DNA of 64,000 nucleotides from Vicugna pacos (lineage: Eukaryota > Chordata > Mammalia > Artiodactyla > Camelidae). Made by a program: the position numbers and the translations under genes. Of this stretch, positions 12,430 to 24,285 are shown one piece after another (the first letter of the stretch is position 1; the number at the start of each line of letters is the position of its first letter). Below the pieces are notes generated by a model. It did not search any database. It was not told the origin of the DNA and worked only from the letters and a program-made list of their open reading frames with translations. The stretch spans positions 43,568,105 to 43,632,104 of the forward strand of contig NC_133004.1 of assembly GCF_048564905.1 (NCBI RefSeq), in the 5' to 3' direction.

Positions 12430-13035
12430 AGTCTGCAGATACGTTCACACTGTCCCACCTTCACTCCCCCAGGCCAGGCGCAGCTTTGACTTCATAAATC
12501 CGAGATACAAGCCCCCTACTCACTTTTCTCACTACCTTATTCAACCGCCATCAACTCTAATTATTGCTGCTATAGGCCGACCGAAAAAACAAATATAATC
12601 GCGCCACTGCCTTAAGACTCTTCAGGCATCAATGGGACCCAGTCCACACCCCCTAACCTAGCCTGATCTGTCTGCCCCCTGAACCATTTCCAGCCTCACC
12701 ACCCCGAGGCTCCTCCACAGCGCCGAAATCTAGCAGTACCCACTCGGTTTAAGCCTCTTACCTTCGCATATGCAGTCCCCTCCTCTTGGAAGACCCTCTT
12801 GCCCCCTTCCACCTACAGACCCTATTTAAATCTGATCTTTAGTCCCGCCTCCCCCAGGAGGAACCGACCTCCTCCTTGGGTATTTATTCATTGAGTAGAG
12901 GTAACTATCAGGGCACTCACGCACTGAGGACCCTTTTCTGTTCACATGACTGACATCTCCACAGGACCCCAGCCAAGGACGGGATCCAGTGCTTCCCTAG
13001 GACCTGACCCGACACTCAATAAAGGCTTGTTACAT
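12430..13035 (+). repeat. L2 LINE 3' end
   Basis: Shows the L2 end layout: CCATTTCCAGCCTCACCACC, a CTTCGCATATGCAGTCCCCT / CTCTTGGAAGACCCTCTTGCC block, and the terminal CACTCAATAAAGGCTTGTTA. Ancient. Confidence 0.7.
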
Positions 13036-13089
13036 GAAGACCAACACTGTAGATCCCTGGAATAATCATTTCACAGCCTTCCTCAATTG

Positions 13090-13925
13090 CCCTCATAGCT
13101 CAGAGCCTACCCTTGGCGGCGATGTAAGGTCCCTGGGGCCAAGGATGTCACTGGGTACCCTGCGGTAGCCCCTTGCGGATGGCGGGCTCTGAAGTGGCTG
13201 AGCTGCGGGAGGTCAGAGAAGCAGCGAGACCCAGCCTGCCTGTGGCCCCCACCCCAACCCAGACAGAAACCCCGACCCTCTGCAGAAGACGTCAGACGGA
13301 GCCGCCCACCCGGACCCCCGCACGGAGTACCCCCTCCCAGCGCCCGCCTGGCTCTGCAGCCGTGGATTCCGCCACACGTGCCCTCTCTACAGCCGGGAGC
13401 CGAGGCAACCACTAGTCCGAGGTGCCGCGGAGACCTCAGAACCGACCAGGTCCAAGGTGCTGGACGCCACGAGACCAGCCTGGGGTCCGGAAGTGCGCAG
13501 ATCACACTCGGACACCCCTGCACTGCGTAGGTGCCCCCTAGACTGTGGTGAAACTACAACTCCCGGGAGCCTCCGCGGCAAGGCACTTCCGGTCAGCGCC
13601 CAGGGACTTCCGGCCACGGGGTGGCTGGCGTGGGCGGGCACGCGTGGCGACATGGACGGGCACGCCTGGCGACGGGGACGCGCAAGGAGGCGTCTAACGT
13701 GGCATCCCTGGTGGGTCGGCGGGCTGTCAGTGAACACACCCTCCTCCACGTTGTTGCCAGGCGGCCGTCGCGCTGGCATTTTCGTGCCGAATCTGATCGC
13801 GTCTGGCGCCATTTTGAGAGCTGGGCTGTGGCTGCCCCAGACTTGGAGATCCCCGCGGTACCAGCTGTGGGCCGCGTCCAGAACCTCTGCTGTCTGGGAT
13901 CTCCACGTCGGGTACTTTAGTTCAT
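13090..13925. promoter_or_regulatory. CpG-island-like promoter without assigned gene
   Basis: CpG-dense patch between an L2 end and a MIR. Motifs: ZNF143/SBF ACTACAACTCCCGGGAGC (13553-13570), ETS sites CACTTCCGG (13584-13592) and GACTTCCGG (13605-13613), and YY1 GGCGCCATTTTGAG (13805-13818; reverse strand AAAATGGCGCC). SBF, ETS and YY1 together are typical of housekeeping and KRAB zinc-finger gene promoters, often bidirectional. GC-rich open frames run both ways (13387-13812 minus, starting at the YY1 ATG; 13173-13415 plus), but neither resembles a known protein. In human the syntenic side of RNF216 carries the zinc-finger pseudogene ZNF815P (from memory), so a degenerate relative is possible but not shown. 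Confidence 0.6.
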
Positions 13926-13939
13926 AAAAACGCCTGTCT

Positions 13940-14015
13940 TTCAGTACTCATGACAACGCCCGCAGTAGGTATTGTTATCCCCATTTTGGAGTTGAGGAAC
14001 CAGAAGCAGCCTCCC
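13940..14015 (-). repeat. MIR fragment
   Basis: GTAGGTATTGTTATCCCCATTTTGGAGTTGAGGAA is the conserved MIR core in one of its orientations; only this piece remains. (AC)n follows at about 14113-14131. Confidence 0.65.
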
Positions 14016-14149
14016 TCTGTGTTTTTACTGTGGAGGCACCCTTGAAATAATTATCAGGTGTCAGGGAAACCTTCCCTAAATATTACATCGGGGGCTCATG
14101 ATAGAATATGGACACACACACACACACACACATTCTGCATATATAAACC

Positions 14150-14670
14150 GGACAGTGGCTAGACCACATAGAAAAACAGAATGCTGACCTCCCAGCTCAG
14201 CAACCTACCCAGGAAACCAACCTCCTTGTCTACAATAAAAAGCCCAAGAGGCCAGACTGTTAATCTCTAGTCATCATCCAAGAAGCTAAACAGTAACTTC
14301 TATAGCCGTCGGCTCCAAATGACCAGGACTTGATCGACAATTTGATCAATAACTAACAGCTTCCCTAATTTTTGTACCGACTTCTAGTTAGGACCAACTA
14401 GAGAAAGTCAAACGTGCTTCCCTAACCAATCACATGGGATGCCCCGCTTCTAGTTAGCCAGCCTCAGCTTCCCTATCCCAACAGCCTTCAGATAGGACAC
14501 ACCAGAAATCTTACTTTTTTCCAGTATGAAGTTTTCCCATTCCTCTGCCTGGCTTTGAGCCTGTGCTAAAACAAGTGACAGTGACTGACTCCTTTGCAAT
14601 AACAAGCTCTGAATAAATAGACTTTGCCTGTTCTCATTTGGTTGGTCTTCAATTATTCCCAAAGATACAG
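14150..14670 (+). mobile_element. LTR-like fossil (probable ERV class I)
   Basis: LTR-like layout: a run with repeated CTTCCCTA and CTTCTAGTTAG units, then GCTCTGAATAAATAGACTTTG (polyadenylation signal AATAAA) followed by a T/G-rich end. Only a solo LTR-like piece; broken and old. Family assignment is tentative. Confidence 0.4.
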
Positions 14671-14937
14671 TTAATGGTAAGTTTTTTTGGTAGGTTCTGT
14701 TTATTTTGGCTAGCTACTGTATCGTGAAGCTTTCCTCTCATCATTTGCCATTAAAATTTATTATTTAAAATTCACAAAGTGGAGGAAAAAGGAATTTAAA
14801 CTTTAATGCTTTTCAGATTTCAGTGCAACACAAAAAAGAACTTTGTGATCCCTAGAGCTGTTGAAAAGTGTAATGGGGCTCAGGTGAAGGGTCAGAGGAT
14901 ATTGGAAGAAAGGTTTCCTTTGTAATAGTATATAGAT

Positions 14938-15160
14938 CTGTGCTCTTCAGTATAGTAGCCACTAACTATATGTGACTGAATACTTGAAGAATGGCTAGTC
15001 CAAATTAACATGTGCTTTAATTGTAAAATGCCCTGAATTTTCAAGATTTGGTATGAAAAAACTGAATGTAAAATATCTTACTAATAACTATATAATGGTT
15101 CTATGCTGAAGTAATATTTTGGACATATTGAGCTAAATAAAACTATTAAAATTAATAAGT
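14938..15160 (-). repeat. hAT-Charlie-type DNA transposon remnant
   Basis: Reverse orientation of the family seen at 2131-2385: GTAGCCACTAACTATATGTG, GAATGTAAAATATCTTACTA, AATATTTTGGACATATTGAG in order. Confidence 0.65.
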
Positions 15161-15344
15161 AAAATGTTTTTCATATGCTTGTATCATTTATACTGCTAAA
15201 GTTATTAAAGCTTAGAACTTTAGGATATCCTATATTACATAATGGTGTTAATAAATTTGACTTATATTGTTGCCGGTTTTGTGTGTACTGTTTAAACAAC
15301 CAAATATGACATTGATCTAAAATAGATATTCTTTGTGGCATGTA

Positions 15345-15346
15345 TC

Positions 15347-15382
<36 letters not shown>
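15345..15382 (+). repeat. (GT)n microsatellite
   Basis: About 17 uninterrupted GT units (within 15348-15382). Confidence 0.95.
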
Positions 15383-15383
<1 letters not shown>

Positions 15384-15559
15384 GGAGGGGGATGTTAGGG
15401 GCAAAGAATGTCATTATGGGATTTTTAAAAACCTATTAAAATGGTCATTTAAGCTACTTACTAATTTGTTTGAATAGTTTCATATCAATTAACCTATTTT
15501 GCATTACTGGACACAACCTATAAGAATTTCTAAAATATACTGTTAGATTCATTCAGCCC

Positions 15560-17255
15560 ATGCTCTTTTTGAAAAAAAGAAAAAAGTAATCTTATTCTTT
15601 TGTAACATGGGATTGCCTTTCCTTTTGTTTCTAATCCCTGTACTAGGTTTGGCCATCAGGGATCTGAGTCCTTTGTCGGTTCAGCTACATAGCTTTCTAC
15701 CTTTTGGTTTGTTTCTAGAGATAATTACAAACAATAGAAATTATCTCCTTAAAAAATTTTGAAAAGATTCATTTGTGAACCTTCTGAGGATAGAACCTTT
15801 TACAGAATAATTGTTTAGGGGTTTTATGTCTTGTGTTCTTTTCTTCCTTTTGAACCAATTTTGGTGATGCATTTTTTTCTTCTAAATTATCCTTTAATTC
15901 AGTGCTTTCAAGTTTTTTTTTTCACTCTGTTATTTATCATGTCTATTACTTTGAATTATTTAAAATTTCCAGATGTATTTTTAGAGTTTTCCAAGAATTG
16001 GTATTTCCTTTATATTGATTAGCACCACCAGAGATTTGTTTATCACTTATTTTTTTCCCCAAAGTAAAGCTTTGGATTTGTTTATTTTTTTTTCTTTTCT
16101 TCTCTGATGAGAAAGAAAATAAAACTCATTGCTGTCATCTTCTAACACCAAGATTACAGAAACTACTTTAAAATAAATGGGGAAAGGAATCATTCTATTT
16201 CTAATTACAAAAGGAGAACTAAACACGAATGGAGCTATATTATTTAGGACATGGATAAAACTGCTGTAATAGAGACACTAAACAGTGCCTTAAAAAATCA
16301 TGGGTGATTATTTCTCATAAACCCATCTGAGCAGCTGTGAGAGACTTAGAAAACTAGGCTTCTTCTAAATTACTACTCTACCATTTCTGGGGGAGGGTTC
16401 TTATCTATGTGATTCAAGATGGCCATCTGTTTCTTAAACAGCAGTAAGAAGAAAAAAGGAAGTACATGAAATTTCCTTTCTTTTAAGGGCAGAATCCAGA
16501 AGAAGCATGAGTCACTTCCTCTCACATCCCATTGGACAGGTCTTAGTCACATGATCCCTACTATTTACAGAGAAGACTGGTAAACAAAGTCTTTATTCTA
16601 GAGGGCAATATTCCTAGCTAAAAATTGGGGAAACTTTTACTACAGAAGCAAAGAATACATACTAAGAGATAACTAGCAGTCTCTGCCTAAGGAAAGCAGA
16701 AAGGGTTCACAATGTCACAGAGTAGCCAAACAAGTGAAGCAGATTGTGTCAAGTTAGACTTATCAAGTTAGACTATAGACAGCAATGAATTTTTTTCATT
16801 TTCCCCATTTCACTAGAGAACAAAATTTAATTTTCTAGGGATGGGGTTGGGAATGAGAAGCAGTACTAGCTACCTGGATATGCTAGATAGAGCTGGAGAT
16901 GGGGGAATCTAACTGTTCTAATTATAGGTTTTTATATTTTTCAATTTATTTGAAGAACATAATAAACATATGACGTAACAAATCAAACAATACAAATATA
17001 AAGAGAAGGCTAATTCCCAAGCCAGTATATTCCAAAGTAACAAATATAAATAGGCTAGTGTCTATTTTTCTGTATAATTCCCCTGCCTCTATGTAATCAC
17101 ATAAAATCATACTCAGACCATTCACATTTAATGATTATTAATATGATTGGGTTTAAATCTCTCATCTTGCTATTTGTTTTGTTTGTGCCATTTGTTGTTC
17201 TCCTTTTCATCTTTTTCTGCCTTCTGGTGCATTAATTGAATGTTGTTTATGATTC
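15560..17255 (-). repeat. AT-rich region with antisense L1 debris and one old interspersed repeat
   Basis: 15720-16120 and 16920-17250 read like decayed antisense L1. 16240-16700 follows a common old mammalian repeat (CACTTCCTCTCACATCCCATT, CTTAGTCACATG, GAGATAACTAGCAGTCTCTGCC) whose family I cannot name with confidence. No gene seen. Confidence 0.45.
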
Positions 17256-17594
17256 CTGTCCTGGTCTCTTTGGGCTGCTGTAACAGAATACCATAGACCA
17301 GGTGACTTACAGTTCTGGAGGCTGGGAAGTCCAGGCTCACGGTTCCAGCATATTCAGTGTCTGGAGAGAGCCAACTTCCCAGTTCACAGACGCAGGGCTT
17401 TTCACCGTATTCCTACATGGCGGAAGGTACAAGGGAGTTATGTGGGGTCTCTTATACAAGGTTCTAATCCCATTCATGAGGACTCCACCCCCATGAGCTA
17501 ATCATCTCCCAAAGCCCCCACCTCCTAATATCACTTTGGGGGTTAGGTTTCAACACACGAATTGTGGGGGGACACAAACGTTCAATCTATAGCA
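17256..17594 (-). mobile_element. Solo LTR fossil, MaLR (MLT1/MST-like)
   Basis: Reverse-strand LTR from TCTCTTTGGGCTGCTGTAAC through CAGTTCTGGAGGCTGGGAAG and CCATTCATGAGGACTCCACC to TTCAATCTATAGCA. L1-like sequence lies on both sides, so it was inserted into an older LINE. Old and broken. Confidence 0.85.
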
Positions 17595-17599
17595 ACTCC

Positions 17600-18920
17600 C
17601 ATTTTATCTCTTGTTGGCATATTAGCTATAACTCTTTGTTTTCTTATTTTAGTGCTTGCTTTAGATTCATAATATCCGTTCTAATTTATCATAGTCCACC
17701 TCCCAGTGATATTATACGACATCATACGTAGCCCTCGCTGGCACTCTGTCCTAAGAACTCTAACTTCTTTGATCTCCCTGGAGTCTCAGGTCCATTTCCT
17801 CAACTCAAGGAGTCCACTGGACTTCACCTGGGTTACCCTCTTCATGCCCAAGCATGAAAACTTTCCCAAAGCTGTAACCTGGAATAATCACAGGGTTCCT
17901 TCATTTATTTCCTGGCTCTGAGGAATCGCTGTTCATTTCCTGATGCACAATGTCTCATAAATAATTGTTTCATACATTTTGTCTGCTTTTGTGTTTTTCA
18001 GGTGGAAGAGTAAATCTGGTCCGTGTCAGTCTATCTTCACTAGAAACAAAAGTTCATCTTCATCTTTGAAAGATATTTTCACTGGGTATAGAATTCTACA
18101 TCAACAGGTTTTGTTTAGTTTTGTTTCTTTCAACACTTAAAATGAAGCATTTCATTTTCTTCTGGCTTGCAGAATTTCTTCCTCAGCAAAGAAGCTGCCT
18201 TTATTACTTTACTGTGTTTATTCTTATGCTTCCATTTTAGGAATTTTAGAAAAAGAACATCAAACTAAATTAAAAGAAATTAGAAAGAAAATGACAGTAA
18301 GACTGGAGGACAAATTGACAGAATAGAAAATAAACAAAAGTAGAGAAGGTCAAAAATCTAAAAAGCCTAGTTGTGAGTGGCAAAATTAGATTACTTTTGA
18401 AGATATAAGAGAATATCTTCATGATTTTAGAACGAGAAAGAGAATTTCCTAAGAAAACCACAAAAACCATTAACTATGATGACTGGTAAGACTCAGGGGT
18501 AAGGACACCATGTGAGAGTTCATGTACTAGCCATGCAGTGAGAGAAGGTAATATGTGCAACTTCCAAAGACTCATGTGCAGAATTAAGAATTCCTACAAT
18601 CAATAAGAAAGAAGCAGATGATGCAATTTAAAAAAAGCTGTCAAAAAAGCTTGAGAAGGCACTTTCAGGAAGAGAAAACCCAGATGGACAATTAAGGATA
18701 CAAAAAGGTGCTCAACTTCAGTAATGATCAAAGAAATGCAAAATATAAACCAGCAGATTGGTACTGGCAACTCCAAGAAGGAGCAGAGCTGTAAAATCAC
18801 TGGAACACTGATTACTGGAGGAAATTAATACAACTACGGGGGGCCACATTTTGGTATTCTCCAGTGAAGACAGACATGCATATACCCTGTGCCCCAGCAA
18901 TTCCACCTTCAGGTATATAC
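17600..18920. repeat. L1 fragments, antisense then sense
   Basis: 17980-18200 matches the antisense L1 phrase around GATATTTTCACTGGGTATAGAATTC. 18600-18920 reads as sense L1 3' ORF2 sequence (CAACTTCAGTAATGATCAAAG). Decayed. 17700-17950 is not assigned. Confidence 0.5.
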
Positions 18921-18924
18921 TGTT

Positions 18925-19130
18925 GAGCAGGGTTTTACAGCCTCAGCACCATTGACATCTGGGGCCAGTTAATTCTTTGTCAGAGGGGGAGGGGCTGTCC
19001 TGTGCACTGTAAATGTTTAACAGCATCTAGTAGCACCTTCCACAATTTCGATTACCAAAACTGTCTCCAGACACTGACAAATATCCTCAGAGGAGGGGGA
19101 GAAGCAAAACTGCCCCCAGTTGAGAACCTC
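18925..19130 (-). repeat. MER20 (hAT-Charlie) DNA transposon
   Basis: Nearly full MER20 in reverse: TTACAGCCTCAGCACCATTG, GACATCTGGGGCCAGTTAAT, GGCTGTCCTGTGCACTGTA, AACTGTCTCCAGACACTGAC and CCCCCAGTTGAGAACCTCTG in order. Non-autonomous, no coding capacity. Confidence 0.85.
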
Positions 19131-19374
19131 TGGTTTAATCTAGTCCAGTAGCTTATGTAAATTGGGCAAGGAGTTACAGCCTCATCAGACTAGAAATTGA
19201 GATAATGAGCAACTTGCATCCAGAATATGTGTCTTGCAAGGGAGAATCTGCTTTCCTTCTTCCGTGACCAAACCTGGGCCATCTTCCCCCGGAACTGATG
19301 GGGTTCCTGCAGCATCTGCACTTGGAGAGCTGAGCTTGGAATCCCTAAATCAAGTATTAAACAGTGTTTCTCCA

Positions 19375-19610
19375 AACTAGCAGTTACCAGTGGGAAGAGG
19401 GAAGGGGGGAGAGGCGATGTAGGGGCAATGTGTTAGGAGGTACAAACTATTAGGTATAAAATAAACAGGGATATACCGTAGAACCCAGGGAATATAGCAA
19501 ATATTTTATAATAACTATAAATGGAATGTAATCTTTGAAAATTATGAGTCACAACTAACTCATTGTAAATCAACTCTACTTCAACAAAAATAAAAATAAA
19601 AAATTTTGAA
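19375..19610 (+). repeat. L1 3' end
   Basis: L1 tail wording: AGTTACCAGTGGGAAGAGGG, GGTATAAAATAAACAGGGAT, AACTCATTGTAAATCAACTC, then an A-rich tail. 19620-20260 shows nothing that I can name. Confidence 0.75.
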
Positions 19611-20269
19611 TCACTATATTGTGATTGTAACTGTAACTTACTATAACCTAGAAAATATAATACAAAACAAACAAAAAGGGCTTCTCACTCATTTCTTTGA
19701 GAAATTTTGCCCAGGAGAGCAGCCCCAGACCTCACATTCAGCCTCAAGTCTCTTTACAAACGTGGAGACTCACCCACATAAAGCAGCCCCACACTCTGAG
19801 ACAGCTGTAACAATTTGACAACTAGCCAACGAAACACAGTTAAGATAACACAATGCCAACACTGTTTTTTTAAAAAGTCCCAGATTTCAGTATTATGAAC
19901 CCCTGTTATCAATGAGCTTCAACTGAGGAATCAATGTCTCGTAATAAAATTGCCTGTTAGAAAACTTTAAATTACTAAATCTCTTATCCTTAACTTGAAA
20001 ACATTCTGCACAACTCTGCTTATGTGGGTCTCAGATGTCTGGATGAGATCTACCTTCCTTCTTTTAAAACCTGCAGTGTCTCCCATTAAAACTAATGTTT
20101 CCTTCAACATCTCCAGAGGTGAGTTAATTCTTCCCCAAGGCTACTGTGTTCCCACTTTTCCAAAACCCCAACGAGTCAACTGTTTATCTAAAAATACATG
20201 GCAGCTGTAAGAAGCTTAGAAGTCACCACTCTATCCACACAACAAGTAAAAAGCTAAACAAACTGAAAA

Positions 20270-22590
20270 ATCAATATTCTTCTTAGATTTGTCAGAAAAG
20301 GTAAGGTCACAGGGCAAACAGCTACCTCCAAAACTGGAGGTAAAGACAGAGCAACACAACTTACCAGAGGAGAAACCTCCACCTGGACCAGTTCAGGGTG
20401 AGAAAGCCTGGACTGTAACTGATGATTTGCTGGTGGCTTAGCCTGGGCAAGTGTGAGAGTCAAAAACTCCAGAGAGGTCCCCATACTCTACCTCCAGGAG
20501 CCAGGCCAGGTTCTCACAGTGAATACAGGACAAAAATCCCCCCACTTTTCCTGCCGGGGAAGGGAAGAAGTCACTATTTTTAAATACACCACGGAGTTCT
20601 GTTTTTAACAAGGTCTGCCCTCAGGAGAAACTAGTTAACAGAGCCTGACTTGCTGGGGTTTTATCAGAACCTAACTCACCTGGGGAGGGGGGTGGAATAC
20701 CCAACTCCAGCTGGCTCTAGCCTTCCACATGGAGAAAGGAAAATACCCAACTCCTGCTCACTCTGTGTTACCCCGCAAAGGAGGGTGGGCAGAACTGAGA
20801 AGCGTTTGTGAGGATCGCAGTCCAGAGGCTCACCAAAAGACTGAAACCTAATCACTGTACTATAAACACTTCTCCCTCCACATCTTACCATTATGTTAGT
20901 AAAAGCCAATTCACAGCAGTTTTGCTTTTTGCCTAGAATGTCACGTCTACCTTTCAACAAAAAATTACAAGGCATAAAAATGGCAAAACCAAACCAAACC
21001 AACCAACAAACAAAAAACCCCACACACACTTTGAAGAGACTGAGCAGGCATCAGAGGCGGAGTCAGATATTGCAAGAATGTTGGAATTATCAGACAAGGA
21101 ATTTTTGTAAACTATGATTAATATGCTAAAGGCTTTCATGGGAAAAGCAGGCAACATGTAAGAAAAGATGAATAATGTAAGCAGAAGGATGGAAATTCTA
21201 AGAAAGAATCAACAAGAAATACTGGAAATCAAAAATACTGAACAGAAATAAAGAATGCCTTTGAGGGACCCATTAATAAACTGGACACAGCTGAGGAAAG
21301 AATCTCTGTGCTTGAGGGTATCTGTAGAGAAACCAAAACTAGAAAGCAAAGAGGAAAAAGCAGAACAGAATAGCCAAGAACTGAGACAATTTCAAAAGGC
21401 ATAACATATGAGTAATGGAAATACCAGAAGGAGAAGAAAAAAAGAAGCAGAATAAATATTTGAAACAATAATGACTGAGAATTTCCCCAAGTTTATGTCA
21501 GACACCAAACCACAGGAAGCTGAGAGAACACTGGGCAGGATAAATAACAAACAAAACTAACAAAGTCCTGCACCTAAGTGTATTATATTCAAACATCAGA
21601 AAATCAAAGATAAGGAAGAAAATCCCGAAAGAAGCCAGGGGGGAAGAATTGAGTTACCTATAGAGGAACAAAGATAAGAATTACGTCTGACTTCCCAGAA
21701 ACCATGCAAGCAAGAGTGAAATACTTAGGTGTTAAAAGAAAAACCCACCAACTTAGTATTATGTACCCTGAAAAACTATGCTTCAAAGGTGAAGGACAAA
21801 TAAAGATCTTCTCAGACAAATAAAAATTGAGGGAATTTGCTATGAATTAGACCTGCCCTGCAAGTATATGCCATTAGAATATCACAAATTAAAACAACAG
21901 TGAGATACCACAAGGTATCTCATTTCAGAATGGTCAAAATCCTGAACACCGGCAACCCCAAATGCTGACAAGGATTGGAGCAACAGGAACTCTCACTACT
22001 AGCTGGTGGGAATGCAAAGTGGTGCAGCCACTTTGGGGAGACATTCTGGCAGTTTCTTATAAAACTGAACACACTCTTACCATATGATCCAGCAAATGCA
22101 CTCCTTGCTATTTACCCAGTGGAGCTGAAAACTTATGTCTGCACAAAAACATGCACATGGATGTTTATAGCAGCTTTATTCATAATTGCCACAACCTGGG
22201 AGCAACCAAGATGTCCTTCAGTAGGTGAATGGATAAATAAACTGTGATCCACCCAGGTAAGGAATATTATTCAACACTGAAAAGAAATGAGCTATGAAGC
22301 CATGAAAAGACATGGAGGAATCTTAAATGCATATTACTAAGTGAAAGAAACCAATCTGAAAAGGCTACTTATGATGTGATCGCAATGATATGACATTCTG
22401 GAAAAGGCAACACTATGGAGACACTAAAAAGAAGGGTGGTTACCAGGGGTTAGGAGGGAGAGAGAGTTAATTAGACTGAGCACAAAAGGATTTTAGGGCA
22501 GTGAATCCATTCTGTATGATGCTACAAAGGTGGATCCATGTCATTATACAAACACCCATGTAACTATAACCCAGCAGGATATACAAATGT
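20270..22590 (+). repeat. Old L1 (L1M type): 5' UTR, ORF1 and 3' end, ORF2 mostly deleted
   Basis: 20270-20990 matches the L1M-type 5' UTR (GAGAAACTAGTTAACAGAGCC, GACTTGCTGGGGTTTTATCA). 21020-21870 is decayed ORF1 (AACTATGATTAATATGCTAA, GAGAATTTCCCCAAGTTTATG). At about 21870 it jumps to the ORF2 C-terminal end (GATACCACAAGGTATCTCAT ...) and 3' UTR. Several stops and shifts; dead. The parts are in order, so an internal deletion is simpler than two separate insertions. Confidence 0.75.
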
Positions 22591-22599
22591 CCATTAGTT

Positions 22600-23500
22600 A
22601 CAGAAATTTCTCTCAGCCTCCGTTTACTCAATCTCCATCCCTCTTAAACCACAAATCTGATATCTTCTGGAGCACTCAAGCCTTCTGGGTCTTTCTACTT
22701 GCTGGTGGCTCTGAGCAAGCCGTCTATCACACCACCAGGCACCTGTGAAATGGCAACCACTGACTCCTACCCAGGAACTGGTTTCTTAAACACAGCAGGA
22801 ACCCATGCCATCTATGTTGCTGACTGTTACCATGAGGCCAGTCAGTTCACCCAGTGAGCAGAGTTTTCCACTTCCTCTAAAACCTTCCACACAGCTGGTT
22901 TTCATTTCTCTCTGATGGCACCTGAGGCCCCAGTCCCATTTTATCCCACAGCTAATATCTGTGACAAAGCAGGCCCTAATAGAAAAGGCGAAGTTGCCCA
23001 TAATTACCTTAGCAACGGAACATGCTGTGCATTTGAGTCATAGAATCCCATCCCCATAGCAACACAGAATCACAGAATCACAGAATCGTGATCCTCTAGA
23101 GCCCAGTGGCAATAGCACTCACCAACCCCTTAGATTAAAATAGAAATAAAAACAAAGCAACCCCCCTCCCAAAATATGTCATTCACTGCTTAGCTAGCTT
23201 TCCTATCCTTGCATGTATTCTTTGTTTGCATCATTTATAATGGAGTGCTGATACAAACAGGATAACCCTGGGCATGTCCATTTTGGCCGCTGATTCTTAG
23301 GCTGATTTCAAATCTGAAGCTCTGTCCTTCATGATTAGGAATAAAGGTAGATTGTTTGATTGATGGAGGCAGAGTAACTCTGCCAGAGACGAGTGTAGCT
23401 ATGTCAATACTGAAGACCACAGAGCTGTGGCAAGTACCCCCTCATTCATTTATCTCTTCCTGTGTTATTTATATTACCTTATAAATAATTATATTAAATT
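22600..23500. other. Non-repetitive stretch without a recognised gene
   Basis: Ordinary composition. A short array of the 9-mer unit CACAGAATC (about 3 copies, 23064-23090) is the only notable structure. Confidence 0.5.
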
Positions 23501-23504
23501 AAAA

Positions 23505-24010
23505 TGGTTTAAACCCATATATATACACATATACATATAAAATGGAATACTAATCAGCCATAAAAAAGAATGAAATAATGCCATTTGCAGCAACATAGAT
23601 GGAGCCAGAGATTATTATATTGAGTGAAATAAGTCAGAAAAAAACAAATATCACATGGTATCACTTATATGTGGAATCTAAAAAAATGACACAAATAAAC
23701 TTATTTACAAAACAGAAAGAGACTCACAGACATAGAAAACAAACTTATGATTACCAAAGGGTAAAGGAGGGGAAGGATAAATTACGAGTTTGGGATTAGT
23801 GGATACAAACTACTTTATATAAAACAGATAAACAACAAGATCCTACTGTAAAGCACAGGGAACTATATTCAATATCTTGTAATAACCTACAGTGAAAAAG
23901 ACTATGAAAAACTATATATATATATATATATATAAACTGTATCACTATGCTGTACACCAGAAACTAACACAACATTGTAAATCAACTACACTTCAATTTT
24001 TAAAAAATTC
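23505..24010 (+). repeat. L1 3' end, cetartiodactyl type
   Basis: Carries AATGGAATACTAATCAGCCA, GGTATCACTTATATGTGGAA, GGAACTATATTCAATATCTT, a (TA)n at about 23913-23932, and the end ACATTGTAAATCAACTACAC. Among the less diverged L1 pieces here. Confidence 0.88.
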
Positions 24011-24014
24011 ATAT

Positions 24015-24285
24015 GGATTCTCAAGGGAGCTCGAATAGCCAAAGAAATCTTGAGAAAGGAAAAGAGAACAAGAGGGGTCATACTTCCAGATTGCAAAACT
24101 TACTACAAATAAACAACAAGGTCCTACTGTAGAGCACAGGGAACTATATTTAATATCTTGTAATATAATATTTTTCATCTATAATGAAAAATAATATGAA
24201 AAAGAATATATATGTAGAACTGAATCACTATTCTGTATGTCAGAAATTAACACATTGTAAACCGACTATACTTCAATTTTAAAAA
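24015..24285 (+). repeat. L1 fragment with a second 3' tail
   Basis: ORF2-like start (CTCAAGGGAGCTCGAATAGC), then a jump to GGAACTATATTTAATATCTTG and ACACATTGTAAACCGACTAT. An internally deleted copy lying next to the previous one. Confidence 0.8.

Noticed and set aside
1-13090. Ortholog of OCM or an intact zinc-finger gene expected near RNF216 in other mammals
   Set aside because: I saw no EF-hand, KRAB or C2H2 linker-type sequence on either strand of this stretch.
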